Shown here in pieces: positions 8,988 through 18,835 of a stretch of 64,000 nt of DNA. This stretch comes from Candidatus Puniceispirillum sp. Its GTDB lineage: Bacteria > Pseudomonadota > Alphaproteobacteria > Puniceispirillales > Puniceispirillaceae. Position 1 is the first letter of the stretch, and every line of letters starts with the position of its first letter. The notes beneath the pieces are model-generated. The model saw only the letters and a list, made by a program, of their open reading frames with translations. It had not been told where the DNA came from and did not search any database. The stretch lies in assembly GCA_016778895.1 (NCBI GenBank), contig JADHOR010000007.1, forward strand, positions 1-64,000, written 5' to 3'. The position numbers and the translations under genes were made by a program.

Positions 8988-10516
8988 TCCAGTTTCGGTG
9001 CGGTTGCAAGTTGTGTGCACCACAGATCATGAATTGGCCACTCGATTTCGGCTGGCAAGTTCTCTTCCCATGCCAGATAGTCATGCGCATCCGTTAGAAC
9101 GCCATGATGACGTCCTGCAAATAGCGCCGACTCATCCAGCGGTAGGTCTAGCCCGCCTGTCGCCAATCTTTGTGGCGCAATATCGCTGGCATTCCAGACA
9201 TAAAGGCCGGCGATTTGCCAACCATGCCGATCAAGACAATCTTGTATAATGCTACCAGTTTCAGGGCAGGCGGCAATGATTGCGACCGGCGTTGCGGCCG
9301 GCTTTTGGCCCAGAATGGCGCTGATATTCTGCCATTGGCTGTTTGCAATATGACCAGTCTTAAACGCGGTTGACGGCCGGAAATCATACAAAGGCACAGC
9401 GTCCTTTTGCCATTGATCAAGATCTGTTATCGCCGCCAAATGATGGGTTATGCCGCTATGGTTGATCGCCGGATTTACCGTGTCTACTGGCTTTAGCGGC
9501 GCGTCGAGATAAACAATACTGACGAAAAACCCCATCGCACGCAGCCAGAATGCGGCAAAGGCGGCGCGGCTTCCGGAACCCTGATCAAACAGCGTAACGG
9601 GAACATGGTAACGCGCAATTGACCGGTCGGTTTGCTGAATAAGGTTAGTGCCTGAAATTTTAATGATGCCGTGGGCGAGGGGCTGGCCGGTGGCGGCGTC
9701 ATCCGATACATCAAATAACAATCCGGACTGCTTTGTATCAGCATAGGCGGCTATCGCATCTGCAGAAACGCGTGCTGACGGGATTTGCCAACGGCGTAAA
9801 AATCCGGCAACCGCATCCGTTGCTTCATGGTCTGCGGCAAATAGTCGGTTGGCATTATGCTCGCGTTCATACCCGTCAAGCTGCCATGCCTGTGTGCCGC
9901 CGCGAAACACGGCAAACGGTCCGTCATAGCCCGATGCCATCAGGGTAAAGGCGCCAATGATTGATCTGGTGCGCCCCGCACAATGCAGCAACGATATTTT
10001 GCCGGTGCTTTTTAAAGCGCTAATATTTGCCAATAGCAGGCTGTTTGGCAGACTATAAGAGTTTGGCAGGGTGAAATCCTGATATTCGGCTGTTGGGCGG
10101 ACATCAAAAAGCTGGGCATCTTGATAATCGGCCAGATATTGCTGCGGGGTAACCTCAGGCAGGTCAATTTCATGCGCTACAACCTCGCCAAACGCCTTTG
10201 ACCAGACATATTCGCCTTTGACAAAACCGCGTCTCATTTCGGCCGGTTTCTCGGTTTTATGACAGGTAATATCGGTAAAGCCAAACGCCGTGAGCTGATG
10301 TATGGCTTCGGCGCTTTCCGCGTCTTGCCAATCAAGAAAATGTACAGGAAAATCAGGTGCTTTAAAGAGAAAGCGAAGACGTTGTGAGAACAGTGACAAT
10401 GGTATATTCGTACTGCCAAACCAATGACCGGCAACGTAATCGCGGCGCTCGCGGCAGTCAATTAGTGCAAAGGGGTTTCCAGCTTCATAAAGCGCGGTGA
10501 ATAATCCGTGGCTCAT
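8984..10516 (-). CDS. multidomain rhodanese-like sulfurtransferase (four rhodanese domains)
   Basis: Four DxR/DxS...GH repeats; only domain 2 has a canonical CAGRTR active-site loop. Confidence 0.85.
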   Translation of the reverse strand: MSHGLFTALYEAGNPFALIDCRERRDYVAGHWFGSTNIPLSLFSQRLRFLFKAPDFPVHFLDWQDAESAEAIHQLTAFGFTDITCHKTEKPAEMRRGFVKGEYVWSKAFGEVVAHEIDLPEVTPQQYLADYQDAQLFDVRPTAEYQDFTLPNSYSLPNSLLLANISALKSTGKISLLHCAGRTRSIIGAFTLMASGYDGPFAVFRGGTQAWQLDGYEREHNANRLFAADHEATDAVAGFLRRWQIPSARVSADAIAAYADTKQSGLLFDVSDDAATGQPLAHGIIKISGTNLIQQTDRSIARYHVPVTLFDQGSGSRAAFAAFWLRAMGFFVSIVYLDAPLKPVDTVNPAINHSGITHHLAAITDLDQWQKDAVPLYDFRPSTAFKTGHIANSQWQNISAILGQKPAATPVAIIAACPETGSIIQDCLDRHGWQIAGLYVWNASDIAPQRLATGGLDLPLDESALFAGRHHGVLTDAHDYLAWEENLPAEIEWPIHDLWCTQLATAPKLD

Positions 10517-10588
10517 CTCATTTTCCTGTTAGCGCTCGCAATCCCAAGGGCGCACCTATCGCGCCAACATTTGCGTTATGATCGGAGC

Positions 10589-10653
10589 GCCCAACCCGGA
10601 CGCCCAACCAAGATGCCCAACCTGGACGTCCAACCGGGATGTCCAACCAAGAT
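10589..10653. repeat. five tandem degenerate 13-bp repeats (consensus GYCCAACCNRGAY)
   Basis: gcccaacccggac/gcccaaccaagat/gcccaacctggac/gtccaaccgggat/gtccaaccaagat read directly. Confidence 0.9.
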
Positions 10654-10669
10654 GTATAATCGGTGGGGG

Positions 10670-11170
10670 CTAGGCTAACTCGTAACGAAAACGCTTCACC
10701 TTGCTCATGTCAGTGCCTTCAATTCGCACTAGGCTGGTTGGCCCATTGCTCGTTGGTGAATGCAGATCACCCTCATTATAAACATGGGCAACGCCCGGGG
10801 TAAGGCGATAGCTGCGCTTGACCTGAACCTTGCCCGGCTTGCTGGCGCTGGCATCTTCGATTTTATCATAGTCACGCATCTCGGTTTCACCGCGGGCTTG
10901 GGCGTAGATAGCCCAAGATGGCCCATGATCATGCGGCGGCGATGTCTTGGGACTGTCGTAATTATGCGCCAAGATGCAAAAACCAAGCTCGGGATCTTCG
11001 TAAAGCAGCTCGCGCTCGCCTGTTGATAATGGCACTAGAGCGTCTACATTGGCCGGATCAGCCAACAGGTTTTCTAGTAATTGGGCAATTTTACCGCGTC
11101 CCTCAGGGCCGGGCCTATCGGTTAGGATATGGCGGCAATCTTGCGCAAGGCTGGTCAGAATATCACTCAT
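10670..11170 (-). CDS. cupin-fold, cysteine dioxygenase-like protein
   Basis: HNYDSPKTSPPHDHGPSWAIYAQARGETEMRDY...GVAHVYNEGDLHSPTSNGPTSLVRIEG; cupin motifs. Confidence 0.75.
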   Translation of the reverse strand: MSDILTSLAQDCRHILTDRPGPEGRGKIAQLLENLLADPANVDALVPLSTGERELLYEDPELGFCILAHNYDSPKTSPPHDHGPSWAIYAQARGETEMRDYDKIEDASASKPGKVQVKRSYRLTPGVAHVYNEGDLHSPTSNGPTSLVRIEGTDMSKVKRFRYELA

Positions 11171-11313
11171 GAAACAGGCTCCCAAAATAAAAGGACATTG
11201 CCATAATCAAGCATTAATCACCTAACCATACTACTGATAATGAGAGTGATTTCCAATGGTTATAGGCTTGTTTTGGGATAAAATCAAGCTTCTTTCATGC
11301 CATCTGGGGGCCG

Positions 11314-12270
11314 TCAAGCGATCTTCCGGCGTTGCTCTCGCCATGCCGTCACCATTCCGGCAAAGACGATCAGCCCCATGCCAAGCAGGGATTTTTGCGG
11401 CGGCCAGACGTCAAAGATAACGCGTCCCCAAATGGTGGCAAACAGCAAATATGAAAAATCAATGGGCGCGAGCCAACTACTGTCCGCTGTCTGGTAGGCG
11501 CGGGCAACACAGATATTTCCGGATAGGTTAAGCAACGAACAAAATAATACAAAGCCCAGCACCGCGAGGGTTAGCTCTGGCCAGCCATGCGCAACGAAAG
11601 GCATCGCTGCGATGATGTCTTGTGGTGGCGGCATCAGGCTGAGCAAGATGACCCCAACAAGGCCAGTGACGAAAAACAAAACTGCAACAGCCAGCGTCAG
11701 CGATAGCGGGTTTTCATGGCGGCAATCGCGCCGTAGGATAATGATATTGCAGGCGTAGAAAAAACCTGCTGCCACCGGCAACAGCTGGATAAGTGAAAAT
11801 TCAGCACTGGACGGATCAAGGATTAACCCCGCGCCAACTGCCCCGATCACTAGCGCAGCAATCCGCCACGGCCCGACTGTCTCACCAAGAACCGGCCCCG
11901 CCAATAGTGAAACGAACAGCGGGTAGGTATATAATCCTGCGGCCATTTGCGCGATGGTTAAAAACGGGGCGCCGGAGAAAAAGCAGAACATACAGATGCT
12001 GAGCATCACGCCGCGCAGATAAACCGGCCGCCAGTTTTTTGGCACCAGCAGGCTGAAGCCGCCGCTCATCATTGCCAGCGTGATAATCAGCAGTGCATTG
12101 CCCACTGCGCGTAATGTCTGGAACTGCCAGAATGAGGTTTCGGGTGCGATTAGTTTGACTGTCGCGTCCTGCAAGGCCAGCACAAATACCCCAAACAGCA
12201 ATAGCACCATCGCCAAAAATGGCCGATCACATGTTGGTGAATGGGAAAATAGCAATCGTTGCCGTGTCAT
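11314..12270 (-). CDS. DMT family (EamA) transporter
   Basis: 318 aa, ten hydrophobic helices with EamA-type duplication. Confidence 0.8.
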   Translation of the reverse strand: MTRQRLLFSHSPTCDRPFLAMVLLLFGVFVLALQDATVKLIAPETSFWQFQTLRAVGNALLIITLAMMSGGFSLLVPKNWRPVYLRGVMLSICMFCFFSGAPFLTIAQMAAGLYTYPLFVSLLAGPVLGETVGPWRIAALVIGAVGAGLILDPSSAEFSLIQLLPVAAGFFYACNIIILRRDCRHENPLSLTLAVAVLFFVTGLVGVILLSLMPPPQDIIAAMPFVAHGWPELTLAVLGFVLFCSLLNLSGNICVARAYQTADSSWLAPIDFSYLLFATIWGRVIFDVWPPQKSLLGMGLIVFAGMVTAWREQRRKIA

Positions 12271-12278
12271 TGATGATC

Positions 12279-14708
12279 CTAGCTGCGCATCCGCCCTGCA
12301 TTGGCATCAAACAATGGCTCCGGAAGGCGGGTAGCGTCAAGGGTCTGGCCTAACAGCTCGATTTGCCATCCCTTATCAAGTGTTGCCAACGCCTTTGGTA
12401 CCATCGCCAGCGCAACCGATGTTTGCGACGCATGGGCATAGCCACCAGAGGTAACCCAGCCGACCACCGCGCCATCAATCGACACCGGCTCATCACCGAT
12501 AACATCCGCATCAACCGCAGCCACGGCAAGGCTGATTAGGCGTTTGCTGCCACCGGTTTCACGCTCGGTTAACGCCGCGCTTTTGCCAATGAAATCGGCT
12601 GGCTTGTCATAGGCGACAAACCGCTCAAGCCCCAATTCTACCGGGCCATATAGCGGACGATATTCACGCCCCCATGAACCATAATTCTTTTCCAGTCGAA
12701 GGGCGTTTAACGCACGCGCACCAAAGGGGCGAATGTCAAACTCATCACCTGCCGCCATTAAATCATCGTAAAGCCGGACAAGATGCGCCGGTTTCACCCA
12801 GATTTCATAGCCGAGATCACCGGTATAGCTGACCCTGCCAACAATCGCCGGCGCCATGCCAACATCCATCTTACGAACCGCCATAAAGCGCATCGCGTCA
12901 TGTGATAGATCGGCCCTGCAGCATTTTTGCAAGACGTCGCGGGCTTTTGGCCCGGCAAGCGTAAGTCCGACAAGATCGAGGTCAAGGCTTTTAACAGTCA
13001 CCGCGCCATCGGCCGGGAGATGTGATAGGAACCAACGCATATGATAGCTCTCGGCAAGGCCTGATCCGATAATTAGAAAATGCGTCTCGCCCAACCGTGC
13101 CAGCGAGAAATCACCAATGATTTTGCCGTCCTGCTTTAACATGGGCGAAAGCGTCATGCGGCCGATTGCCGGAATTTTTGCGGCAAGGAGGCGGTCGAGC
13201 CATTCGGCAGCACCGTCGCCGCTGACTTCATATTTGGCAAAGCCCGAAATATCGCCAAGCCCCACCGAATTACGTACCGCTCGCGCTTCATCGCCAACAT
13301 GTTCGAAATCCACGGATCGCCGCCATGAAAACACATCGCTTGTGCCATCAGGTGCAAACCATTGCGGAACCTCTAGCCCATAGACCGCGCCAAATTGTGC
13401 CCCTAACTGTTTTTGCCGATCATAGATGCTGGTGGTTAGGAGGGGGCGCGCCGCCTGTAATTCCTCATTCGGATAGCGGATTGAGAATCGCCGCGAATAG
13501 TTTTCGCGTACGCGTTCATTGGTATACGCCATGCTGGCATAATCGCCAAAGCGCGAGATATCCATTGCCCAGACATCAAAGCCCGGATCACCATCGACAA
13601 TCCAGTTTGCAAGTGCCAGCCCGACACCGCCGCCTTGGCTAAAGCCAGCCATCACCCCACAGGCCGACCAGAAATTGGTCATGCCCTTAACCGGTCCCAC
13701 CAGGGGGTTTCCATCCGGTGCAAAGGTGAAGGGGCCGTTGATTATCTGCTTTATACCGGCATGCTCAAACGCCGGAAAATGCCGAAAGCCAACCTCAAGT
13801 GATGGTGCGATCCGATCGATATCAGGCTCCAGCAATTGGTGACCAAAATCCCATGATGTTTCGACTTCGGACCATGGTTTGCAGGCACGTTCATAGGTGC
13901 CCATTAACATCCCGCCGCGCTCTTGGCGGAGGTAGATTTCACCATCAAAGTCAACCGCATGAAGGACTTCGGCCCCAGTTGCCCTGTTGATATCTGCAAC
14001 TTCGGGCATGTCTTCGGTCAACAGATACATATGTTCCATTGCCAGAACTGGTAGTTCCAGCCCAACCATTCGGCCAACCTCGCGCGCCCACAGACCTGCA
14101 GCATTTACCACATGCTCGGCGGTAATAACGCCTTTATTGGTTGTAACAAGCCAGCTGCCATCAGCTTTCTGGCGAAGCGCTTCGACCTTCACATGGGTTT
14201 CAAAATGCGCCCCATTTTTGCGGGCGGCCTTGGCATAGGCATGTGTGACGCCGTAAGGGTCACAATGCCCCTCAATCGGGTCATACATTGCCCCAACAAA
14301 CTGCGCCGGATCAATCAGTGGCATCAGCTCATGCGCACGCTCTGGGGTAATGATTTCGAGATCGTCCATGCCTAGATACTTGCCCTTTGCATAGATCGAT
14401 TTCAGCCAGTCAAAACGCTCATTTGTTGCCGCCAGCATGATGCCGCCAGTCATATGAAGGCCAATATCCTGACCGGATAGCTCTTCGATCTCTTGGTAGA
14501 GTTTAATCGTATATTGCTGGAGTTTTGCAACATTTGGATCGCCATTGATCGTATGCATTCCGCCGGCTGCGTGCCAGGTTGATCCAGAGGTTAGCTCGGA
14601 TCGCTCCAGCAGTATCGCATCACTGCATCCGCGCTTGCTGAGATGGTAAAAAATTGAAGCGCCAACCACGCCGCCTCCAATGACAACAACCTTTGCTTGA
14701 TCTTTCAT
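12279..14708 (-). CDS. FAD-dependent oxidoreductase with C-terminal GcvT domain (dimethylglycine/sarcosine dehydrogenase-like)
   Basis: N-term VVVIGGGVVGASIFYHLSKRG (FAD), C-term GcvT-like LTLAGPKARDVLQ...GYEIWVKPAHLVRLYDDLMAAG. Confidence 0.85.
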   Translation of the reverse strand: MKDQAKVVVIGGGVVGASIFYHLSKRGCSDAILLERSELTSGSTWHAAGGMHTINGDPNVAKLQQYTIKLYQEIEELSGQDIGLHMTGGIMLAATNERFDWLKSIYAKGKYLGMDDLEIITPERAHELMPLIDPAQFVGAMYDPIEGHCDPYGVTHAYAKAARKNGAHFETHVKVEALRQKADGSWLVTTNKGVITAEHVVNAAGLWAREVGRMVGLELPVLAMEHMYLLTEDMPEVADINRATGAEVLHAVDFDGEIYLRQERGGMLMGTYERACKPWSEVETSWDFGHQLLEPDIDRIAPSLEVGFRHFPAFEHAGIKQIINGPFTFAPDGNPLVGPVKGMTNFWSACGVMAGFSQGGGVGLALANWIVDGDPGFDVWAMDISRFGDYASMAYTNERVRENYSRRFSIRYPNEELQAARPLLTTSIYDRQKQLGAQFGAVYGLEVPQWFAPDGTSDVFSWRRSVDFEHVGDEARAVRNSVGLGDISGFAKYEVSGDGAAEWLDRLLAAKIPAIGRMTLSPMLKQDGKIIGDFSLARLGETHFLIIGSGLAESYHMRWFLSHLPADGAVTVKSLDLDLVGLTLAGPKARDVLQKCCRADLSHDAMRFMAVRKMDVGMAPAIVGRVSYTGDLGYEIWVKPAHLVRLYDDLMAAGDEFDIRPFGARALNALRLEKNYGSWGREYRPLYGPVELGLERFVAYDKPADFIGKSAALTERETGGSKRLISLAVAAVDADVIGDEPVSIDGAVVGWVTSGGYAHASQTSVALAMVPKALATLDKGWQIELLGQTLDATRLPEPLFDANAGRMRS

Positions 14709-14743
14709 TCTGGCCTCGTCTGGCGCATTGTAAAAATCTCTCA

Positions 14744-14768
14744 GGCTAATAGCTAACGCCGGTTAGCC
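14744..14768. promoter_or_regulatory. inverted repeat GCTAAC-GCCG-GTTAGC nested in GGCTAA...TTAGCC; candidate operator
   Basis: Perfect 6/6 palindrome ~44 nt upstream of the 14708 start codon. Confidence 0.35.
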
Positions 14769-14953
14769 AATTTACATTGTTCCGAATACGGCTGAAACAT
14801 AGCCAATCGCGAACAGCAGCAGCAAAAAAACTTGATCTAACCGCTGCTTGGCTGTGCTTGCTGAAAATTATACTAGCAGCTTGAATTCTGCTAATCCCTG
14901 CCGTTAACCTAGACGGTGATAGGTAGTTTTTTGATGATGTTTGAAAGGGGAAC

Positions 14954-15184
14954 ATGATGGCCTATGATGAGCAGGAAAAAAATCTGTTGGCAGCGTTGGA
15001 GACCTTGGTCGCCGGATTTGACAATTATGATCCGCCCCGACTGCGAAAAGATGGTGATATCGTAATTCCACTCGATGCGGTGTTAAAAAAGAACCGCGCC
15101 GCCAATCAAAGCTTTGCCGATGCTTTCAGCCAGATGATGCGCGATGATTTAGGCCCGAAACGCAGCTCGACATGGGTGAAATAA
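14954..15184 (+). CDS. hypothetical small protein
   Basis: 76 aa, MMAYDEQEKNLLAALETLVAGFDNYDPPRLRKDGDIVIPLDAVLKKNR...; ribosome-binding-like aaagggg upstream. Confidence 0.55.
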   Translation: MMAYDEQEKNLLAALETLVAGFDNYDPPRLRKDGDIVIPLDAVLKKNRAANQSFADAFSQMMRDDLGPKRSSTWVK

Positions 15185-15198
15185 TCCGCCCTTAAATG

Positions 15199-15229
15199 TG
15201 ATGCCCACGAATGTTAAGATGGGCGTCAC
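15199..15229. terminator. candidate hairpin between convergent genes (GTGATGCCCA...TGGGCGTCAC)
   Basis: 10-bp stem with one G:U and a 12-nt loop; no strong U-tract. Confidence 0.35.
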
Positions 15230-17010
15230 CGGCGGGTGTAAAGCGCGTCCAGCCGATCTTGATACTGCGCCCTTACCATATGACGACGTACTTTCAATGT
15301 GGCTGTTAATTGACTGTTTTCAGTTGTAAATTCTTCATCTGATATAATAAATCTTCGAACCCGCTCGATCTGTGACAGGCGGCTATTTGCGCGGTCAACC
15401 GTCTCGGCAATCAGCAGTTTTAAAGCATCATCAGATCCGGCTTTGATACGGGCTTCATCGCTTGGGACAATAACGGCCGCCAGCCATGGCCGCCGGTCAC
15501 CGTCAACCATTGCCTGCTCGATTTCCGGTTCGATTGTCAGCAGGGCCTCAACCCGGCTAGGAACGATATTTTCGCCACCAGAATTAACAATGATTTCCTT
15601 TTTGCGGCCGGTGATGGTGATATAGCCATCCTCGTCCGCACTGCCAATGTCGCCCGTATAAAGCCAGCCATCACGGATTGTTGCGGCGGTGCTGTGATCA
15701 TCGCGCCAATAGCCTTTCATCAGCAGATCGCCGCGCACCAGAATTTCACCATCATCGGCAAACCGAACCTCAACACCAGCAACTGGCGGGCCGACAGTTT
15801 CGATTTTGATTTTGCCCGGGCGGTTTGCCGAAATTACCGGCGAGGCTTCGGTTTGGCCATATCCCTGCAATAGCTTGACGCCCAGAGCCATGAAAAAGCT
15901 GCCAATTTCGGGGTTTAAAGCAGCGCCACCCGAGATAAAATATTTCAGCCTGCCGCCCAGTCGCGCTTGGATCTTTTGACGCACCAATTTTTCAAGAAAC
16001 AGGTTCAGTATAAATTCATGCGGCAACAGGGTTTTGCCTTCAAGGCGTTTACGGCCAAGACGGATTGTTTCCATAAACATTTTCTCGGACAGGCCGCCCT
16101 TGGTGCGGATGCTACGCATGATACGTTCGTGCAACACGTCATAAAGCCGCGGCACAGCGGTCATCAGGCTTGGCGATACTTCCTGCAAATTGGCGCCAAT
16201 CTGTTCGGCTGATTCGCAGTACCAGACTTCTGATTTGGTCTGAATAGGCAAATGCATTCCGGCTGTATGTTCGTATGAATGTGACAGTGGCAAAAGAGAT
16301 AAAAAGCGCTGGTTTTCTGCAACACCGCCTTCATGCAGAATTTCGATTGACGCCTTGATACAGGCCTGGATTGACCGGTGGGTCAGCATCACGCCCTTGG
16401 GACGTCCGCCTGTGCCGGATGTATAGACAAAACAACAGGTATCATCGCTGTTCTGCTGGGCAATCCGGTCGTCGATATCGGTCAATGGCTCATTATTTTC
16501 CAGCAGGCTTTGCCAATCATGGCAAGGGCGGTTGCCAAGATTAGGCATTTTTATGCCGGCATCCATCGTTATCAGCATTCGGACATGTTGAACGCGCGAT
16601 GCTGCCAGCGCGACCCGGCTGGCGAGGGCACCGCCGGACGTAATGGCAATGACTGCACCAGAATGTTCCATAATATAGACATGGTCATCTTCGGTGTTTG
16701 TGGTATAGGCCGGAACCACAATGGCGCCAATTGACATCACGGCAAGATCAGCAATTGCCCATTCGGGCCGGTTTTCAGCACTGATCACAATCCGGTCACG
16801 CGGTTTAATGCCAGCCGCAACCAAAGCTGCTGCCAGACGCCGAACGGCATCAGCAACCTCGTTCCAGTTACGTCCGACCCATTTCCCCTGATTTTTATGA
16901 AATAAAAGCGGTTTATCACCAAGAACAGCGGCATTTTCGAAAAAGGCTGCGGCAAGATTGGCCTTGGTGACGTAGGGAGACGTCTCGGCCTTTTGTGTGG
17001 TCGCGTTCAT
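15226..17010 (-). CDS. AMP-dependent long-chain acyl-CoA synthetase
   Basis: CCFVYTSGTGGRPKGVMLTHRS, GYGQTEASPVIS, YTGDIG...ITGRKKEIIVNSGGENIVP. Confidence 0.9.
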   Translation of the reverse strand: MNATTQKAETSPYVTKANLAAAFFENAAVLGDKPLLFHKNQGKWVGRNWNEVADAVRRLAAALVAAGIKPRDRIVISAENRPEWAIADLAVMSIGAIVVPAYTTNTEDDHVYIMEHSGAVIAITSGGALASRVALAASRVQHVRMLITMDAGIKMPNLGNRPCHDWQSLLENNEPLTDIDDRIAQQNSDDTCCFVYTSGTGGRPKGVMLTHRSIQACIKASIEILHEGGVAENQRFLSLLPLSHSYEHTAGMHLPIQTKSEVWYCESAEQIGANLQEVSPSLMTAVPRLYDVLHERIMRSIRTKGGLSEKMFMETIRLGRKRLEGKTLLPHEFILNLFLEKLVRQKIQARLGGRLKYFISGGAALNPEIGSFFMALGVKLLQGYGQTEASPVISANRPGKIKIETVGPPVAGVEVRFADDGEILVRGDLLMKGYWRDDHSTAATIRDGWLYTGDIGSADEDGYITITGRKKEIIVNSGGENIVPSRVEALLTIEPEIEQAMVDGDRRPWLAAVIVPSDEARIKAGSDDALKLLIAETVDRANSRLSQIERVRRFIISDEEFTTENSQLTATLKVRRHMVRAQYQDRLDALYTRR

Positions 17011-17172
17011 GCTTTGCCGTCTTTTGGATGGTTTTTGTTCCCTCTCAGCCTATCCGAATTTTCTTTATTTGCAAACGTGATTGATCGGCCTGCGGCAGGG
17101 TAGCGGTTTTGGCTGATGGTGGCAGGATTATCGGGTCAAGGCGCCATCAAAGGCGGGGGCATTTCGCCCGAG

Positions 17173-17796
17173 CTAGCTTAGCAGCGCTGGTAAAAGGCTG
17201 GCGATCAACAGACCCGCCATGATGATGTTGAAACCGCGTAGCCGTGCTGGGGTGCCCAGAAACCGACCAATCACGATTCCAAATAATGTCCATGTGCAGG
17301 TTGATCCGATGGTTGTGATCGCAAAGACAATGAACATCACCAAAACCTCGTTTGCCAGATCGGACGCGCTGCTGGTATAGGCGGTGACTGACGAGATGAT
17401 AACGGTGATGCCTTTCGGGTTAACCAGTTGAAACATAGCGGCCTGCCAGAACCGCAAGGGCCGGTCCCGCTGCCGATTCTCGGCGCGGCCGGCGCTGGCA
17501 ATTTTCCATGCGAGAGAGATCAGGAAAATAATGCTGATAATCTTTAGAATTTCATAAAGCGCCGGAAATTTATTAAATAATCCGGCAAGCCCAAAGCCGG
17601 CGGCGAGAAGCAGCAGGATAAAGCCGATAAAGACGCCAAAAATATGTGGCAAGCTGGCGCGAAAGCCAAAATTTGCACCAGATGCGGCCAGCATCACATT
17701 ATTCGGCCCGGGGGTAAAAGCGGTGACAAAGGCGAATAGCGTAAATGACAGGGCGGTCGATAAATCCATTACGCTCGCATTCAGATCAGAGCTCAA
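17173..17796 (-). CDS. LysE family translocator
   Basis: FTLFAFVTAFTPGPNNVMLAASGANFGFRASLPHIFGV LysE/RhtB signature. Confidence 0.85.
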   Translation of the reverse strand: MSSDLNASVMDLSTALSFTLFAFVTAFTPGPNNVMLAASGANFGFRASLPHIFGVFIGFILLLLAAGFGLAGLFNKFPALYEILKIISIIFLISLAWKIASAGRAENRQRDRPLRFWQAAMFQLVNPKGITVIISSVTAYTSSASDLANEVLVMFIVFAITTIGSTCTWTLFGIVIGRFLGTPARLRGFNIIMAGLLIASLLPALLS

Positions 17797-17808
17797 CCGG
17801 CCGCGGCA

Positions 17809-18835
17809 TTATTGCCGTAACCGTGCGACCTCATTAAGGCAAAGCCGTGATGAAATGGCAAGGCCGGAGGCGGTGCAGTTTCCCGAAATGCCGCAAGTGC
17901 AAGGTATTTCACCAGTGGGCCGCGCATCACCCGATATAGACTCTGCGGTAATCACCGCGGTTTCAGTACGCAAGCCTGGCGCAGTGACTATGCGGGGGCG
18001 CATAGTTTTTTGTCATATCAGGGCCAATGCTGTCACTATGCAGACGCAAACGGGCGCGACCATCAACGGTAACTGGCGTGATGTTTGGCCATAAATTCAC
18101 GCCGTTTTTGCGGAATTGCTGTTGCATTTGGTCCGATGCACGAGGGGCGGCGCTAGCGTTGCGGAAAGTGCTAAGGTCAACAATAAAAACGGTTTTTGCC
18201 GATTTTGCGCGGATCGGTGATCACGGTTGTTCCCGTCTTAAATGTCGATTCAGGCGTAATAACGCCGTTTTGCTGCTTTACGGCAATCTTTGCTGGTGGA
18301 ATGGGTTTTGCCAAGGTTTGCATTATCGCAGAACTGTGGCGTTGTGCTGATAAACCGGCCTGTCGATAGGATTTTGCGCATTTTTTGCCAATGATTTGCG
18401 CAGTTGTGGCGTAAGGATCGGTGCCTGGATCAAACCGGGGCTTATTGCCAATATCAGCGCCATGTTCTGATCTGTTTTGGGTAACCGCCAGGCGTCCCAG
18501 CAGCCAGACGCTATACTGGCTAAGGATCAGATCCATATCATGCGGGTCGATACCTTGCCGCTCATTGAGAATCGCCAGCGATCGTAACCGATCAGCGGCA
18601 AAGCCCAAGCGGTTAAATCATTTTTTGCAGCTTTGGGATAAAGCTCGATCTGTAGCTCCCTAACCTTGGCAAAGGCGGCGCAAATTGTCGCATTTTCGGC
18701 TGCCTTGACCGGTGTGTCTTGCGGCGATGCCGGTTGGGCTGCGGCTGCAACCGGCAAGATAACGGTAAAACAAGCAATTAGTATTCTACGACAAATATAA
18801 GGCACCCTGCCTCCTCCAGCGCAGTGGTCGATCAT
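17809..18835 (-). pseudogene. frameshifted secreted hypothetical protein (three frame changes)
   Basis: Consecutive same-strand ORF pieces (18527-18835, 18177-18608, unannotated frame ~18003-18193, 17809-18003) join into one ~340-aa protein after 1-bp homopolymer corrections near 18615-18617, 18193-18197 and 17994-17998. Confidence 0.65.

Noticed and set aside
1-17800. Possible genomic island at tRNA-Pro
   Set aside because: tRNA-adjacent accessory genes, but no integrase, att-like direct repeat of the tRNA 3' end, or mobility gene was seen in the window
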